Of a stretch of 64,000 bases of DNA, positions 50,946 to 60,178 are shown piece after piece. Source of the DNA: Flavobacteriaceae bacterium UJ101 (GTDB lineage Bacteria > Bacteroidota > Bacteroidia > Flavobacteriales > UJ101); NCBI GenBank assembly GCA_001880285.1, contig CP016269.1, positions 620,001 through 684,000 of the forward strand, written 5' to 3'. The notes beneath the pieces are model-generated. The model made no database searches and had not been told where the DNA came from. It worked only from the letters and a program-made list of their open reading frames with translations. Both the position numbers and the translations under genes were made by a program. Each line of letters starts with the position of its first letter. The stretch's first letter is position 1.

Positions 50946-51485
50946 TTATAAACTCACTTTGGGAAAATCTACTTCAGTTTTAGCAATATGATTTGCATAA
51001 TTGGTGAGTGTATTGATCACCACAACTAAAATAGTTTCCATTACGTCCCCATTTGTATAACCAGCTGACTTAAACTTTTCTATTTCTTCTTTTGACGGCA
51101 GTCCTTTTGTTTTAACAACTTCTTGAGCAAATTTCAAACCAGCTGCTGTTTTGGAATCCAAAGAATCTCCTTTTCTATTCAATGTCATTTCTTCTTCTGA
51201 AAGCCCTGCTCCTTTTCCTATTGTAGTATGAGCTGACAAACAATATTCACATTGATTTTCTTGAGCTATCGCTATTGCTAATTGTTCACGATACTTTGCA
51301 GAGAAGTTTCCCTTTCCTGCTATTTGACCTAATGTAAAATAAGCTTCTAATAATTCTGGACTATGTGCTAATACACCAAATACATTTAATTCTTTGCCCA
51401 CATTTTTTTTAGCATTTTCTAATAATTCTTTTGCTTTTCCTTCACTCGTTGAAATTGTCAACGGATCTATTCTAAATTCATTCAT
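50946..51485 (-). CDS. Carboxymuconolactone decarboxylase (AhpD-like) family protein
   Basis: The 179-residue all-helical protein has the AhpD core ECEYCLSAHTTIGKGAGLSEEEM near residue 80, where the C-x-x-C and the following histidine form the peroxidatic thiol site of the family. It probably reduces peroxides or acts as a thiol oxidoreductase. A diverged paralogue lies 77 bases upstream on the same strand. It converges with the arsenic operon. Confidence 0.87.
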   Translation of the reverse strand: MNEFRIDPLTISTSEGKAKELLENAKKNVGKELNVFGVLAHSPELLEAYFTLGQIAGKGNFSAKYREQLAIAIAQENQCEYCLSAHTTIGKGAGLSEEEMTLNRKGDSLDSKTAAGLKFAQEVVKTKGLPSKEEIEKFKSAGYTNGDVMETILVVVINTLTNYANHIAKTEVDFPKVSL

Positions 51486-51562
51486 TTGATAATATTTTTT
51501 TATAATGTCTACTTACTCAGACTAACTGAAATATATTTCCTTACAAATTATTATTTTTTATT

Positions 51563-52081
51563 TTAAACTACGGCTCTATCATTAGATTTCGTACGGCAAA
51601 AAGATTGGCATAAATTATCCATATACAATACGTTAAGAACTACAAACAAAATTGTTTTCATGATATCTTCATTATCATGATCGCCCGCTAATTTAAATTC
51701 TTTTATAATTTGTTCAGAAAGTGCCCCTTTTTTTCTTACCAACTCTTGCACAAGTTTCAACCTTACAGCTGTTTTCGAATCTAATGAAACACCTTTTATA
51801 TTCATTACAATTTCCTCTTTTGATAATCCTGCCATTTTTCCTAAACAAATGTGATATGACAAGCAGTCGGGACAACCTTTTTCTTGAGCAATAGTTATAG
51901 CAAGCTGTTTTCTGTATTTTAAAGGAACGTTTATAAAACTTGTAATATCATCCAATTTTAAATAGGCTTCAAACAATATTGGGTTTTCTTTAAAGACATT
52001 CCTTTCATTTAATTTTTCCTTAATAATTCTATCAATCATCATTATTCCTCCATCATAAACTCCTTCCATCATTAAAATCAT
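51563..52081 (-). CDS. Diverged carboxymuconolactone decarboxylase (AhpD-like) paralogue
   Basis: This 172-residue protein aligns along most of its length with its neighbour: CPDCLSYHICLGKMAGLSKEEI matches the redox motif and VSLDSKTAVRLKLVQELVRKKG matches the middle. It keeps the CxxC-x3-H site but has a changed C-terminus with two extra cysteines (LCQSFC). It arose by tandem duplication and is diverging. Two or more in-frame starts are possible within the first 15 codons. Function as for its neighbour, if active. Confidence 0.7.
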   Translation of the reverse strand: MILMMEGVYDGGIMMIDRIIKEKLNERNVFKENPILFEAYLKLDDITSFINVPLKYRKQLAITIAQEKGCPDCLSYHICLGKMAGLSKEEIVMNIKGVSLDSKTAVRLKLVQELVRKKGALSEQIIKEFKLAGDHDNEDIMKTILFVVLNVLYMDNLCQSFCRTKSNDRAVV

Positions 52082-52283
52082 TAATTAGTTTATTAAATCC
52101 ACTTTATTATGTTCTCACTTTGAATTAGACTATTTGATGTCCAATACCTTACAATTTCTAAACTATAAATATTTTCATTGAACTTTTTTTATATTCATAA
52201 AAGATCTCTATTCTTATCCTTTTTTTACTCTTTTTCATTGAATAATTCAGTCTTTACTCTTACTTTAGCCACAAATAGATCAC

Positions 52284-53348
52284 ATGGCAGGAAATACTTT
52301 TGGAAATATTTTTAGAGTTACTACTTTTGGAGAATCACATGGAATTGCATTAGGAGGTGTTATTGATGGTTGTCCAGCAGGAATTGAATTAGATTTTCAG
52401 GCTATCACAAAAGATTTACAACGTCGAAAACCAGGACAATCTTCTATTGTAACTCAAAGAAAAGAAGAAGACGAAGTTGAATTCTTATCGGGAATCTTTG
52501 AAGGAAAAACAACAGGAACACCCATAGGTTTTCAAATTCGTAATACCAACCAAAAATCAAAAGATTATACACACATCAAAGATAATTATCGCCCGAGTCA
52601 CGCTGATTATGTTTTTGATCAGAAGTATGGTTTTCGAGATTATCGTGGTGGAGGTCGTTCTTCTGCAAGAGAAACTGCAAGTCGTGTTGTAGCAGGAGCC
52701 ATTGCAAAACAATTTTTAAATACCATTTCTATTCAAGCTTTTGTTTCTTCTGTAGGTGATATTTTTATTAACAAACCTTATCAAGAACTCGATCTATCTA
52801 AAACGGATGAAAATATTATCCGTTGTCCTGACCATGAAACAGCTGAAAAAATGATTCAACGTGTAAAAGAAATTAAAAAACAAGGTGATACGATTGGTGG
52901 TACTATTACTTGCGTAATAAAAAATGTTCCTGTGGGATTAGGAGAGCCTGTTTTCGATAAACTCCATGCTGAATTAGGAAAAGCTATGCTTTCCATTAAT
53001 GCTGTGAAAGGATTTGAATATGGAAGTGGATTCTGTGGTGCTAAAATGAAAGGATCAGAGCATAACGATCAGTTTAATACTGATGGTACTACTAAAACTA
53101 ATCTTTCAGGAGGAATTCAAGGAGGTATATCAAACGGAATGGATATTTATTTTCGAGTAGCATTTAAACCTGTTGCAACTATCATGCAAAAACAAACATC
53201 AATTAATAATCAAGGAGAAGAAATTACACTTGATGCTAAAGGACGCCATGATCCATGTGTCGTTCCACGTGCCGTACCTATTGTTGAGGCTATGGCTGCT
53301 TTAGTTTTAGCAGACTATATGTTAATTAATCGAACAGTTCAACTATAA
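52284..53348 (+). CDS. aroC: Chorismate synthase
   Basis: The last shikimate-pathway enzyme makes chorismate from EPSP using reduced FMN. The 354-residue protein shows [17 protein letters not shown] at the start, [55 protein letters not shown] and the C-terminal [18 protein letters not shown]. It stands alone with a terminator downstream. The 200 bases upstream show nothing beyond AT-rich spacer. Confidence 0.97.
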   Translation: MAGNTFGNIFRVTTFGESHGIALGGVIDGCPAGIELDFQAITKDLQRRKPGQSSIVTQRKEEDEVEFLSGIFEGKTTGTPIGFQIRNTNQKSKDYTHIKDNYRPSHADYVFDQKYGFRDYRGGGRSSARETASRVVAGAIAKQFLNTISIQAFVSSVGDIFINKPYQELDLSKTDENIIRCPDHETAEKMIQRVKEIKKQGDTIGGTITCVIKNVPVGLGEPVFDKLHAELGKAMLSINAVKGFEYGSGFCGAKMKGSEHNDQFNTDGTTKTNLSGGIQGGISNGMDIYFRVAFKPVATIMQKQTSINNQGEEITLDAKGRHDPCVVPRAVPIVEAMAALVLADYMLINRTVQL

Positions 53349-53374
53349 TTTAAAATTTATTTATCATAAAAACA

Positions 53375-53406
53375 CCTTATCAAGGCTCCAAAAACTTGAT
53401 AAGGTA
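53375..53406 (+). terminator. Intrinsic terminator of aroC
   Basis: A perfect 11-bp stem (ACCTTATCAAG/CTTGATAAGGT) with a 10-base loop is followed by a run of Ts. Confidence 0.85.
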
Positions 53407-53461
53407 TTTTTTTTATTCTTAAGAAAATTCTTAACTTCAAACAAGTTTTAAAAACAAGTAT

Positions 53462-54160
53462 ATGATTAATAAAAAAATAGAAAATGTACAACAGGCTCTC
53501 AAGGGAGTTCAAGACGGTATGACTTTTATGTTAGGTGGTTTTGGGCTTTGTGGGATTCCTGAAAATAGTATTGCAGAATTAGTTCGATTAGGAATAAAAG
53601 ATATTACCTGCATTTCAAATAATGCGGGAGTAGATAACTTTGGATTGGGTTTACTACTTCAAAATCATCAAATTAAAAAAATGATTTCTTCTTATGTAGG
53701 AGAAAATGATGAATTTGAACGCCAAATGCTTTCTGGAGAATTAGAAGTTGAATTAACCCCTCAAGGAACATTAGCAGAAAAATGTCGTGCTGCACAAGCT
53801 GGCATCCCTGCATTCTACACTCCTGCAGGTTATGGAACTGAAGTTGCAGAAGGAAAAGAATCGCGTGAATTTAATGGTAAAATGCACATTATGGAAGAAG
53901 CTTTTAAGGCTGATTTTAGTTTTGTTAAGGCATGGAAAGGTGATACAGCAGGAAATTTAATTTTTAAAGGAACTGCTCGAAATTTTAATCCTGTAATGTG
54001 TGGTGCTGCCAAAATAACAGTTGCTGAAGTAGAAGAATTAGTTCCTGCCGGAACATTAGACCCTAATCAAATTCATATTTCAGGAATTTTTGTTCAACGA
54101 ATTTTTCAAGGTGAAAAATTTGAAAAAAGAATCGAACAACGAACTGTTAGACAAAAGTGA
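53462..54160 (+). CDS. 3-oxoacid CoA-transferase subunit A
   Basis: This is the alpha subunit of succinyl-CoA:3-ketoacid CoA-transferase, 232 residues. Motifs include [31 protein letters not shown], the [11 protein letters not shown] segment, [16 protein letters not shown] and [19 protein letters not shown]. It moves CoA from succinyl-CoA to acetoacetate or related acids, linking ketone bodies to central metabolism. The beta subunit gene follows 24 bases later, and the two proteins form the enzyme. Confidence 0.94.
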   Translation: MINKKIENVQQALKGVQDGMTFMLGGFGLCGIPENSIAELVRLGIKDITCISNNAGVDNFGLGLLLQNHQIKKMISSYVGENDEFERQMLSGELEVELTPQGTLAEKCRAAQAGIPAFYTPAGYGTEVAEGKESREFNGKMHIMEEAFKADFSFVKAWKGDTAGNLIFKGTARNFNPVMCGAAKITVAEVEELVPAGTLDPNQIHISGIFVQRIFQGEKFEKRIEQRTVRQK

Positions 54161-54184
54161 TTTAATTTGAATAATTTATAAAAG

Positions 54185-54841
54185 ATGAGTTTAGGAAAAA
54201 CAGATATAGCAAAAAGAATTGCACAAGAATTAAAAGATGGCTACTTTGTTAATTTAGGAATAGGAATCCCTACCCTTGTTGCCAATTATATTCCTAATGG
54301 GATTGAAGTTGAATTCCAAAGTGAAAATGGGGTTTTAGGCATGGGGCCTTTTCCTTATGAAGGGGAAGAAGATGCTGATATCATAAATGCAGGGAAGCAA
54401 ACTATTACAACTTTAGATGGCGCTTCATTTTTTGATTCTTCAACAAGTTTTGGAATGATTAGAGGGCAACATGTTGATTTAACCATTTTAGGAGCTATGG
54501 AAGTTGCTGAAAATGGAGATATTGCCAATTGGAAAATTCCTGGTAAAATGGTAAAAGGTATGGGTGGAGCTATGGATTTGGTTGCTTCAGCAGAAAATAT
54601 CATTGTAGCTATGATGCATACCAACAAAAAAGGAGAATCAAAACTTTTAAAAAGATGTTCTCTTCCTTTAACTGGTGTTCATTGTGTAAAAAAAATTGTA
54701 ACGAATCTAGCAGTTTTAGAAATTGTACCTGATGGATTCAAACTATTAGAAAGAGCTCCAGGGGTTACAGTAGAAGAAATACAAAATGCAACAGAAGGGC
54801 ACTTAATCATAGAAGGTGAAATACCTGAAATGCGTCTATAA
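54185..54841 (+). CDS. 3-oxoacid CoA-transferase subunit B
   Basis: The 218-residue beta subunit carries the catalytic glutamate in FQSENGVLGMGPFP near residue 46, preceded by VNLGIGIPTLVANY. GGAMDLVASAENIIVAMMH and CVKKIVTNLAVLE follow. It pairs with the alpha subunit encoded just upstream. A long-looped inverted repeat (54843-54854 and 54897-54908) lies between it and the convergent PNPOx-like gene and may serve as a weak terminator. Confidence 0.94.
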   Translation: MSLGKTDIAKRIAQELKDGYFVNLGIGIPTLVANYIPNGIEVEFQSENGVLGMGPFPYEGEEDADIINAGKQTITTLDGASFFDSSTSFGMIRGQHVDLTILGAMEVAENGDIANWKIPGKMVKGMGGAMDLVASAENIIVAMMHTNKKGESKLLKRCSLPLTGVHCVKKIVTNLAVLEIVPDGFKLLERAPGVTVEEIQNATEGHLIIEGEIPEMRL

Positions 54842-54922
54842 AAAATTAAGAGATGAAAAAATAATCGTAAAAATTATACATAATCGATTATAATTTATCT
54901 CTTAATTTATCCCCACTTTATA

Positions 54923-55573
54923 TTAACCTTTCCTTACATCATAATATTGCAATATATGATCTGGAATTGGCATCTTTTCTATTAAAAAATCATTATGAAT
55001 AGAAACCTCCGTTTTTTGTTCTGAAGGAATAATCCCTGCCCAAATAGGTAACTCTAAATCCGCCCTTACATCCTCAACTTCAGTATCACTAGTTTTTACA
55101 GAAATGCTATCTATCGTCATCCCAATTACCAAAATAGTATTTAATTCTTTTTCATATATAGAGCACAATTCTTCCCATCTCCCTTCTATATTTTCTTGAT
55201 CGACAATACTTTTTAAAGCATTTTTCTTTAATTCAACATCTTCAACTTTTAACACTTCCCCTGATACCGTAACGGAATGATAATTTAAGGAATCATACAG
55301 TCCTGACCTACCTAAAATCAACGCATCCATATGTGTCACCGTTATACTCATTACTTTTGATTCAATTAAAGAGCATAACATTTTATTTTTTAAAGAACCA
55401 TGTAAATATAGTGTGTTATCAATTCTTCCATAAGACATAGGTAAACATATAGTATTGTTTACGTACCCCACAGAACCCGCATCTAAAATCAAATTAATTT
55501 TATCTTTATCATAAATGGTTCTATCGGCTCCCCTGTTCATCTTATTCAGATTTGAAGCTCCATATTCACTCAT
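54923..55573 (-). CDS. Pyridoxamine 5'-phosphate oxidase-like FMN-binding split-barrel protein
   Basis: The 216-residue protein begins NLNKMNRGADRTIYDKDKINLILDAG and shows GYVNNTICLPMSYGRIDNTLYLHGSLKNKML and SVTVSGEVLKVED, the pattern of the NimA-like branch of the PNPOx superfamily. Members bind FMN and are flavin reductases or nitroimidazole reductases, not usually true PdxH. It is divergent from a MocR/GntR-aminotransferase regulator, a common pairing, so its expression is probably controlled by that neighbour and pyridoxal phosphate or a related ligand. Confidence 0.82.
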   Translation of the reverse strand: MSEYGASNLNKMNRGADRTIYDKDKINLILDAGSVGYVNNTICLPMSYGRIDNTLYLHGSLKNKMLCSLIESKVMSITVTHMDALILGRSGLYDSLNYHSVTVSGEVLKVEDVELKKNALKSIVDQENIEGRWEELCSIYEKELNTILVIGMTIDSISVKTSDTEVEDVRADLELPIWAGIIPSEQKTEVSIHNDFLIEKMPIPDHILQYYDVRKG

Positions 55574-55655
55574 AACATTTTAGTTTTCGCATCAAATGTA
55601 TTATTTTTAGAAATTATTATTTTCATCCAGAATTCATTTAGCAAGTAGTCCAGTT

Positions 55656-57128
55656 ATGATTCCATATAAAACTATTATACAACTAGATAGAAAAAATAAG
55701 CAACCTTTATATATACAGATTTCAAATCAAATTATAGCTTTAATAAAGGATCATACATTACCGCCTTGTTCTTCTTTACCTAGCAGTAGAAAATTAGCTG
55801 AACTTTTAAATGTTCATAGAAAAACAATTATTGCTTGCTACGATGAATTAAATATGCAAGGATGGATTGAAACTGTACCAAAAAAAGGAACTTTTGTTAA
55901 TGCAGAGCTTCCTCTTTTCAATAGCACTCAGGCTCCTGAAAAAATACGCACAAAAGAAAAAGCAAGCTTCTCTTTTAACAAAAACCCTATTTTTGATATT
56001 GTGCCTTCTTCTGACAGTATTCAATTAACTCATTTAAATGAAGGTGTATCTGATGAACGGTTAGCTCCTGTTGAAGATTTAGTTAAAATTTATAGAAGCC
56101 TTATTAAAAAAAAGACCACTCTTCCTTATTTGTCTTATCATTCAACTCATGGAAACCCTGAATTGCGCGAAACTTTAGCTCAATATTTAAATGAAACTCG
56201 AGGGCTTACAATTTCAAAAGATAATGTATTGATTACACGTGGAAGTCAAATGGGGATTTATTTAGCTACTCAACTTCTACTCAATCAAGATGAGTATATT
56301 ATTGTTGGAGAATCTAATTATTTAACTGCTGATATAACTTTTCAACATTCAGGAGCTAAAATTTTACGTGTTCCTATTGATCAAAATGGTTTAAACACTA
56401 AAGAAATTGAACGTTTATGTAAAATCTATTCTATTAAAGCTGTTTATGCAACACCTCATCACCATCATCCCACGACAGTTATACTATCTGCCAAACGAAG
56501 AATACATCTCTTAAACCTTGCCCAGACTTACCGTTTTGCTATAATTGAAGATGATTATAATTATGATTTCAACTATAATCATGCTCCTATATTACCATTA
56601 GCTACTCACGATCAAAATAGTAATGTAATTTATATTGGATCTGTATGCAAAACTGTTGCTCCTGTTTTTCGAGTGGGATATTTAATTGCAGCTAAGGAAT
56701 TTGTGGACGAATGTGCTCAATTGCGACGTTATATTGATCGTCAAGGAGATTCTATTTTAGAATTAACGTTTGCCCATTTTATTAAAAATGGAGACTTAGA
56801 TCGTCATATTCGCAAGATTTTAAAAATTTATAAAGTTCGAAGAGATCTCTTTTGTAGTTTATTAAAAAAAGAATTAAATGATTATTTTGAATTTGACATT
56901 CCACATGGAGGAATGGCTGTATGGGTCAAATTAAATAACAAATACACTTGGGATAAAGTAGCAAAAATTGCTTCCCAAAATAATTTAAGTATTGAAAATG
57001 CACAACAGTACGATATTATAAACAAAGGTCATAATGGAATTCGAATGGGATTTGCTAGCTACACTGAAGAGGAAATCCATGAGATTATTCAAAAACTTAA
57101 AACAACCATGAACGCTTTAAAAAAATAA
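55656..57128 (+). CDS. MocR/PdxR family regulator (GntR wHTH with aminotransferase domain)
   Basis: The 490-residue protein has an N-terminal GntR winged helix (about 10-80: QPLYIQISNQIIALIKDHTLPP, SSRKLAELLNVHRKTIIACYDEL). A fold-type I aminotransferase domain follows, with YATPHHHHPTT, IIEDDYNYDF and the PLP lysine in GSVCKTVAPVFRVGY near residue 333. Such regulators sense PLP, aminobutyrate or other amines. It is divergent from the PNPOx-like gene with 82 bases between, so that gene is the most likely target. Confidence 0.92.
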   Translation: MIPYKTIIQLDRKNKQPLYIQISNQIIALIKDHTLPPCSSLPSSRKLAELLNVHRKTIIACYDELNMQGWIETVPKKGTFVNAELPLFNSTQAPEKIRTKEKASFSFNKNPIFDIVPSSDSIQLTHLNEGVSDERLAPVEDLVKIYRSLIKKKTTLPYLSYHSTHGNPELRETLAQYLNETRGLTISKDNVLITRGSQMGIYLATQLLLNQDEYIIVGESNYLTADITFQHSGAKILRVPIDQNGLNTKEIERLCKIYSIKAVYATPHHHHPTTVILSAKRRIHLLNLAQTYRFAIIEDDYNYDFNYNHAPILPLATHDQNSNVIYIGSVCKTVAPVFRVGYLIAAKEFVDECAQLRRYIDRQGDSILELTFAHFIKNGDLDRHIRKILKIYKVRRDLFCSLLKKELNDYFEFDIPHGGMAVWVKLNNKYTWDKVAKIASQNNLSIENAQQYDIINKGHNGIRMGFASYTEEEIHEIIQKLKTTMNALKK

Positions 57129-57457
57129 CACTTTAACTATTCTAAAGTATATATTTATCTACTCATTTATTATTTTTCATCGTACTTATAAGCGATATTA
57201 CCGTATCAATGATACCTACAAACCAAAAAAGACACATCTCAAGGTAAAAAGAATGTATTTTGGTTATATAACAGGAATTGATTGCGTCTAGTCAATTCAT
57301 TGGTAAATTTGAAAATTAAGCGAAGAAGATTTATACTTTTAGTATTTTACTCTAAAAGTCATATGTGGAGGGATTTATTTCAAGGATACCACATAAGTAT
57401 AATAATGTCATTGATGGAGAGACCCTGAAATGAATATTTAACTTGAAAACTGTTACA

Positions 57458-57488
57458 AAAAATCACACTTGCAATAAGTGTGATTTTT
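57458..57488. terminator. Terminator beside the small conserved protein gene
   Basis: A perfect 13-bp stem (arms 57458-57470 and 57476-57488, core TCACACTT/AAGTGTGA) with a 5-base loop and T runs on both strands follows the minus-strand gene at 57494. The rest of 57129-57457 holds no clear gene; one plus-strand frame has peptide-like fragments broken by stops, and a 7-base inverted repeat (GAATTGA/TCAATTC) lies at 57275-57298. Confidence 0.75.
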
Positions 57489-57493
57489 GTTTT

Positions 57494-57760
57494 TTATAAT
57501 TTATTCACTCTTTCTAATAATGAGCCTACTGATTCTTTCAAATCTTTAACAATAGCTCGAAAGTGTACTTTTTTATTTTCAACTCCTTTTTCATTGATTC
57601 GTACAATCATTTGATCAAAGGTATCAATTGAATCAGAAATAATTTTTTCAGATTCTTCTGCATCCTTTTTAGGATTTTCTAGTTGCCAAATTAAACAATC
57701 TTCAATAATATCTGCTAAAATAAAATTGACATCTTTTTTTAAATTTTTAATACTTGCCAT
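57494..57760 (-). CDS. Small conserved helical protein of unknown function
   Basis: The 88-residue acidic protein is predicted to be nearly all helical (NLKKDVNFILADIIEDCLIWQLENPKKDAEESEKII...). It lacks a signal peptide. It lies 22 bases downstream of coaD and is in the same transcription unit as ddl and coaD. I recall that small proteins of this sort occur beside coaD in flavobacteria, but I know of no function. Its real status as a gene is supported by its place in the operon and the terminator directly after it. Confidence 0.7.
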   Translation of the reverse strand: MASIKNLKKDVNFILADIIEDCLIWQLENPKKDAEESEKIISDSIDTFDQMIVRINEKGVENKKVHFRAIVKDLKESVGSLLERVNKL

Positions 57761-57782
57761 AATACTATTTCTTCTTTATTTT

Positions 57783-58244
57783 TTAAATTCTAACTGAATC
57801 AGGTACAAATCCAGTATAATCTCCTCCATTCTTCATAACATCTCGAACAATACTTGAACTAATATAAGATTTTCCTGAGGAAGTCAACAAAAACACCATT
57901 TCTATTTTATTATTCATTTTTCGATTAGCATGTGCTATTGCTTTTTCAAACTCAAAATCGGCAGGATTTCGTAATCCTCTTAAAATAAATTGAGCTCCAA
58001 TCTCATCACAAAAATCAACCGTTAAGCCTTCATAAGGTGTTACCTCAACGGTATCATATTCTTTAAAAGCTTCTTTAATGAATTCTACTCGTTTTTCAAT
58101 TGAAAACATATATTTTTTACTCACGTTTGTTCCAATTCCTATAACGATCTTATCGAATAATGGAATGGCTCGCTTTACGATATCATAATGACCTAATGTA
58201 ATAGGATCAAAAGATCCTGGAAAAAGTGCTATTCTTTTCTCCAT
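57783..58244 (-). CDS. coaD: Phosphopantetheine adenylyltransferase
   Basis: CoaD makes dephospho-CoA from 4'-phosphopantetheine and ATP. The 153-residue protein shows ALFPGSFDPITLGHYDIVKRA with the HxGH-like T/GH motif, FILRGLRNPADFEFE, and the C-terminal SGKSYISSSIVRDVMKNGGD with the ISS(S/T) motif. It lies 4 bases after ddl and before the small helical protein, forming a three-gene operon. Confidence 0.96.
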   Translation of the reverse strand: MEKRIALFPGSFDPITLGHYDIVKRAIPLFDKIVIGIGTNVSKKYMFSIEKRVEFIKEAFKEYDTVEVTPYEGLTVDFCDEIGAQFILRGLRNPADFEFEKAIAHANRKMNNKIEMVFLLTSSGKSYISSSIVRDVMKNGGDYTGFVPDSVRI

Positions 58245-58248
58245 AACT

Positions 58249-59223
58249 TTATGAATTTAATGCATTTTGAATCATATCTTCAAATAAATCATTCAAAGAA
58301 ATACCCGCTATTTTTACCTGCTGCGGTAAAATACTTTGTAATGACATACCTGGATTTGTATTCATTTCTATAAAATGAGGAACCCCATCTACTAAAATAT
58401 ATTCTGATCGTGACAAACCTTTCATTTTAATAATTTCATAGGCTTTTTTTGCCACTCTTCTCACTTCTTGTTCTTCTTGTTCTGATAGTCGCGCAGGTGT
58501 AATTTCTTCAGATTGTCCTTCATATTTTGCTGCATAATCGAAAAAATCATTTTCTGTCACAATCTCTGTAATACCCAACACTTGAGTTTCTCCTTTATAA
58601 TCTACTACTCCTACAGAAACTTCTACTCCATCTAAAAACGTTTCAATAATCACTTCATCATCTTCTTGAAAAGCATACGAAATAGCTTTTGCTAAATCTT
58701 CTTTTTTAGTCACTTTTGAAGCTCCCAAACTAGAACCCGATTTATTAGGCTTTACAAAACAAGGAATTCCTACTTTTTTTATAATTTTTTCTAGAGAAAT
58801 AGGATCCCCATGATGTAAAAAATATGATTCAGCAGATGGTATACCATATGAATTTAAAACCGCTAAACTATCTTTTTTATTAAAAGTTAAAGCAGATTGA
58901 TAAAATGGACACGAAGTATGTTTAATTCCTAATATATCAAAATAGGCTTGGATATTACCATCTTCACCAGGAGTTCCATGAATAATGTTAAATACTGCAT
59001 CGAATACAATTTTTTCATTATCAAAATCAAAGCTAAAATCTCCTTTATCTATAGAATATTTTTGTTCATTAACTAAAGCATACCAACCTTCATTTAAAAT
59101 ATGTACTTTATAGACATTATATTTTTCTTGATCAATATGATCATAAACAACTTGACCACTTTTTAATGAAATCACACTCTCATCAGTGTAACCTCCCATT
59201 AAAACTGCTATATTTTTTTTCAT
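58249..59223 (-). CDS. ddl: D-alanine--D-alanine ligase
   Basis: This ATP-grasp enzyme of peptidoglycan synthesis has 324 residues. KKNIAVLMGGYTDESVISLKSG is the N-terminal motif, followed by HGTPGEDGNIQ, FVKPNKSGSSLGASKV, VDGVPHFIEMNTNPGMSLQSILP and the ATP-binding EVSVGVVDY segment. It is first in the ddl-coaD operon and divergent from a PASTA-domain protein gene. Confidence 0.96.
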   Translation of the reverse strand: MKKNIAVLMGGYTDESVISLKSGQVVYDHIDQEKYNVYKVHILNEGWYALVNEQKYSIDKGDFSFDFDNEKIVFDAVFNIIHGTPGEDGNIQAYFDILGIKHTSCPFYQSALTFNKKDSLAVLNSYGIPSAESYFLHHGDPISLEKIIKKVGIPCFVKPNKSGSSLGASKVTKKEDLAKAISYAFQEDDEVIIETFLDGVEVSVGVVDYKGETQVLGITEIVTENDFFDYAAKYEGQSEEITPARLSEQEEQEVRRVAKKAYEIIKMKGLSRSEYILVDGVPHFIEMNTNPGMSLQSILPQQVKIAGISLNDLFEDMIQNALNS

Positions 59224-59294
59224 TGTATATTTATACTACATCTACAAATTTAATCTAAAAATACTCATTTCACACAATAGTAGTGATTAATTTA

Positions 59295-59302
59295 TATCTT
59301 TG
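59295..59302 (+). promoter_or_regulatory. -7 promoter box of the PASTA-rluD operon
   Basis: TATCTTTG is a full match to TAnnTTTG, 21 bases before the ATG of the PASTA gene. A TTTC at 59268-59271 could be a weak -33 box with a 23-base spacer. Confidence 0.5.
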
Positions 59303-59323
59303 CATGTAATCTAATCAAAAGGT

Positions 59324-60169
59324 ATGAATTTTTTACGATTTTTAATAAGTTGGAAATTTTGGTTAAGTATTATTTTAATGCTTGCTATTAGTATTGGAAT
59401 ATTATATTGGTCACAAGGTTATTTAAATTCTATAACCCATCATAATGAAAAAGTTGAAGTTCCCAATGTTGATAGTTTAACCATAATGGAAGCTGAAAAA
59501 CTATTGGCTGAACATAATTTAAACCTTACCATTGATTCTATCAAATTTGAAGAAAAATATAAACCTTTTCAAATTTATAAGCAAGAACCTTTGGCTGGTA
59601 ATTTTGTTAAAAAAGGACGCTCTATTTCTGTTAAAGCCAATCCTAAAACTTTTAGACCTGTTAAAATGCCCAACTTAATTGATCGTTCTATTCGTTTAGC
59701 TCGTCAACATTTAGACTTAGTCTCTTTAAAAGTAGGAAACATAACCTATGAACCTCATATTGCTAAAGACGTTGTACTAAAAGTAACATATAATGGTCAA
59801 GAAGCCTTTCCTGGTCAAGAATTACCTAAGTACGCAACAGTTGATTTAGTTTTAGGGGAAGGTTATCGAGAAAACGTTGAGATCCCTAATTTAAGAGGTC
59901 TTACCACTTCTGAAGCTTTAGCCATTTTAGATCAGGTAGAACTCTCTTTAGGATCAGTAGTTAAAAATGAGGTAACGGATTCATTATCTGCTCGTATATA
60001 CGATCAACTTCCAAGTGCTGGAACTATGATAGAAATGGGACAACCTATTAATATTTGGATTACTAATGCTAAGGTAGAAGCTGATGAAGAGCATCAATTG
60101 GCTGAGTTCCCTGATAGTTTAAGAATTCAATCAAATTCTGATATTATAATTGATAGTTTGACAAAGTAA
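59324..60169 (+). CDS. PASTA domain membrane protein
   Basis: The 281-residue protein has one N-terminal membrane segment (about 10-33, FWLSIILMLAISIGILYW) and three extracytoplasmic PASTA repeats. The repeats are at about 45-110 (VEVPNVDSLTIMEAEKLL), 113-180 (VKMPNLIDRSIRLARQHL) and 187-252 (VEIPNLRGLTTSEALAIL). There is no kinase domain. PASTA repeats in Gram-positive kinases bind peptidoglycan fragments, so a cell-wall-related role fits its place beside ddl. It precedes rluD by 9 bases. Confidence 0.88.
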   Translation: MNFLRFLISWKFWLSIILMLAISIGILYWSQGYLNSITHHNEKVEVPNVDSLTIMEAEKLLAEHNLNLTIDSIKFEEKYKPFQIYKQEPLAGNFVKKGRSISVKANPKTFRPVKMPNLIDRSIRLARQHLDLVSLKVGNITYEPHIAKDVVLKVTYNGQEAFPGQELPKYATVDLVLGEGYRENVEIPNLRGLTTSEALAILDQVELSLGSVVKNEVTDSLSARIYDQLPSAGTMIEMGQPINIWITNAKVEADEEHQLAEFPDSLRIQSNSDIIIDSLTK

Positions 60170-60178
60170 AACTATATC

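Noticed and set aside
54923-55573. True PdxH pyridoxine phosphate oxidase
   Set aside because: The N-terminal NRGADRTIYD pattern and overall layout match the NimA-like branch and not canonical PdxH.
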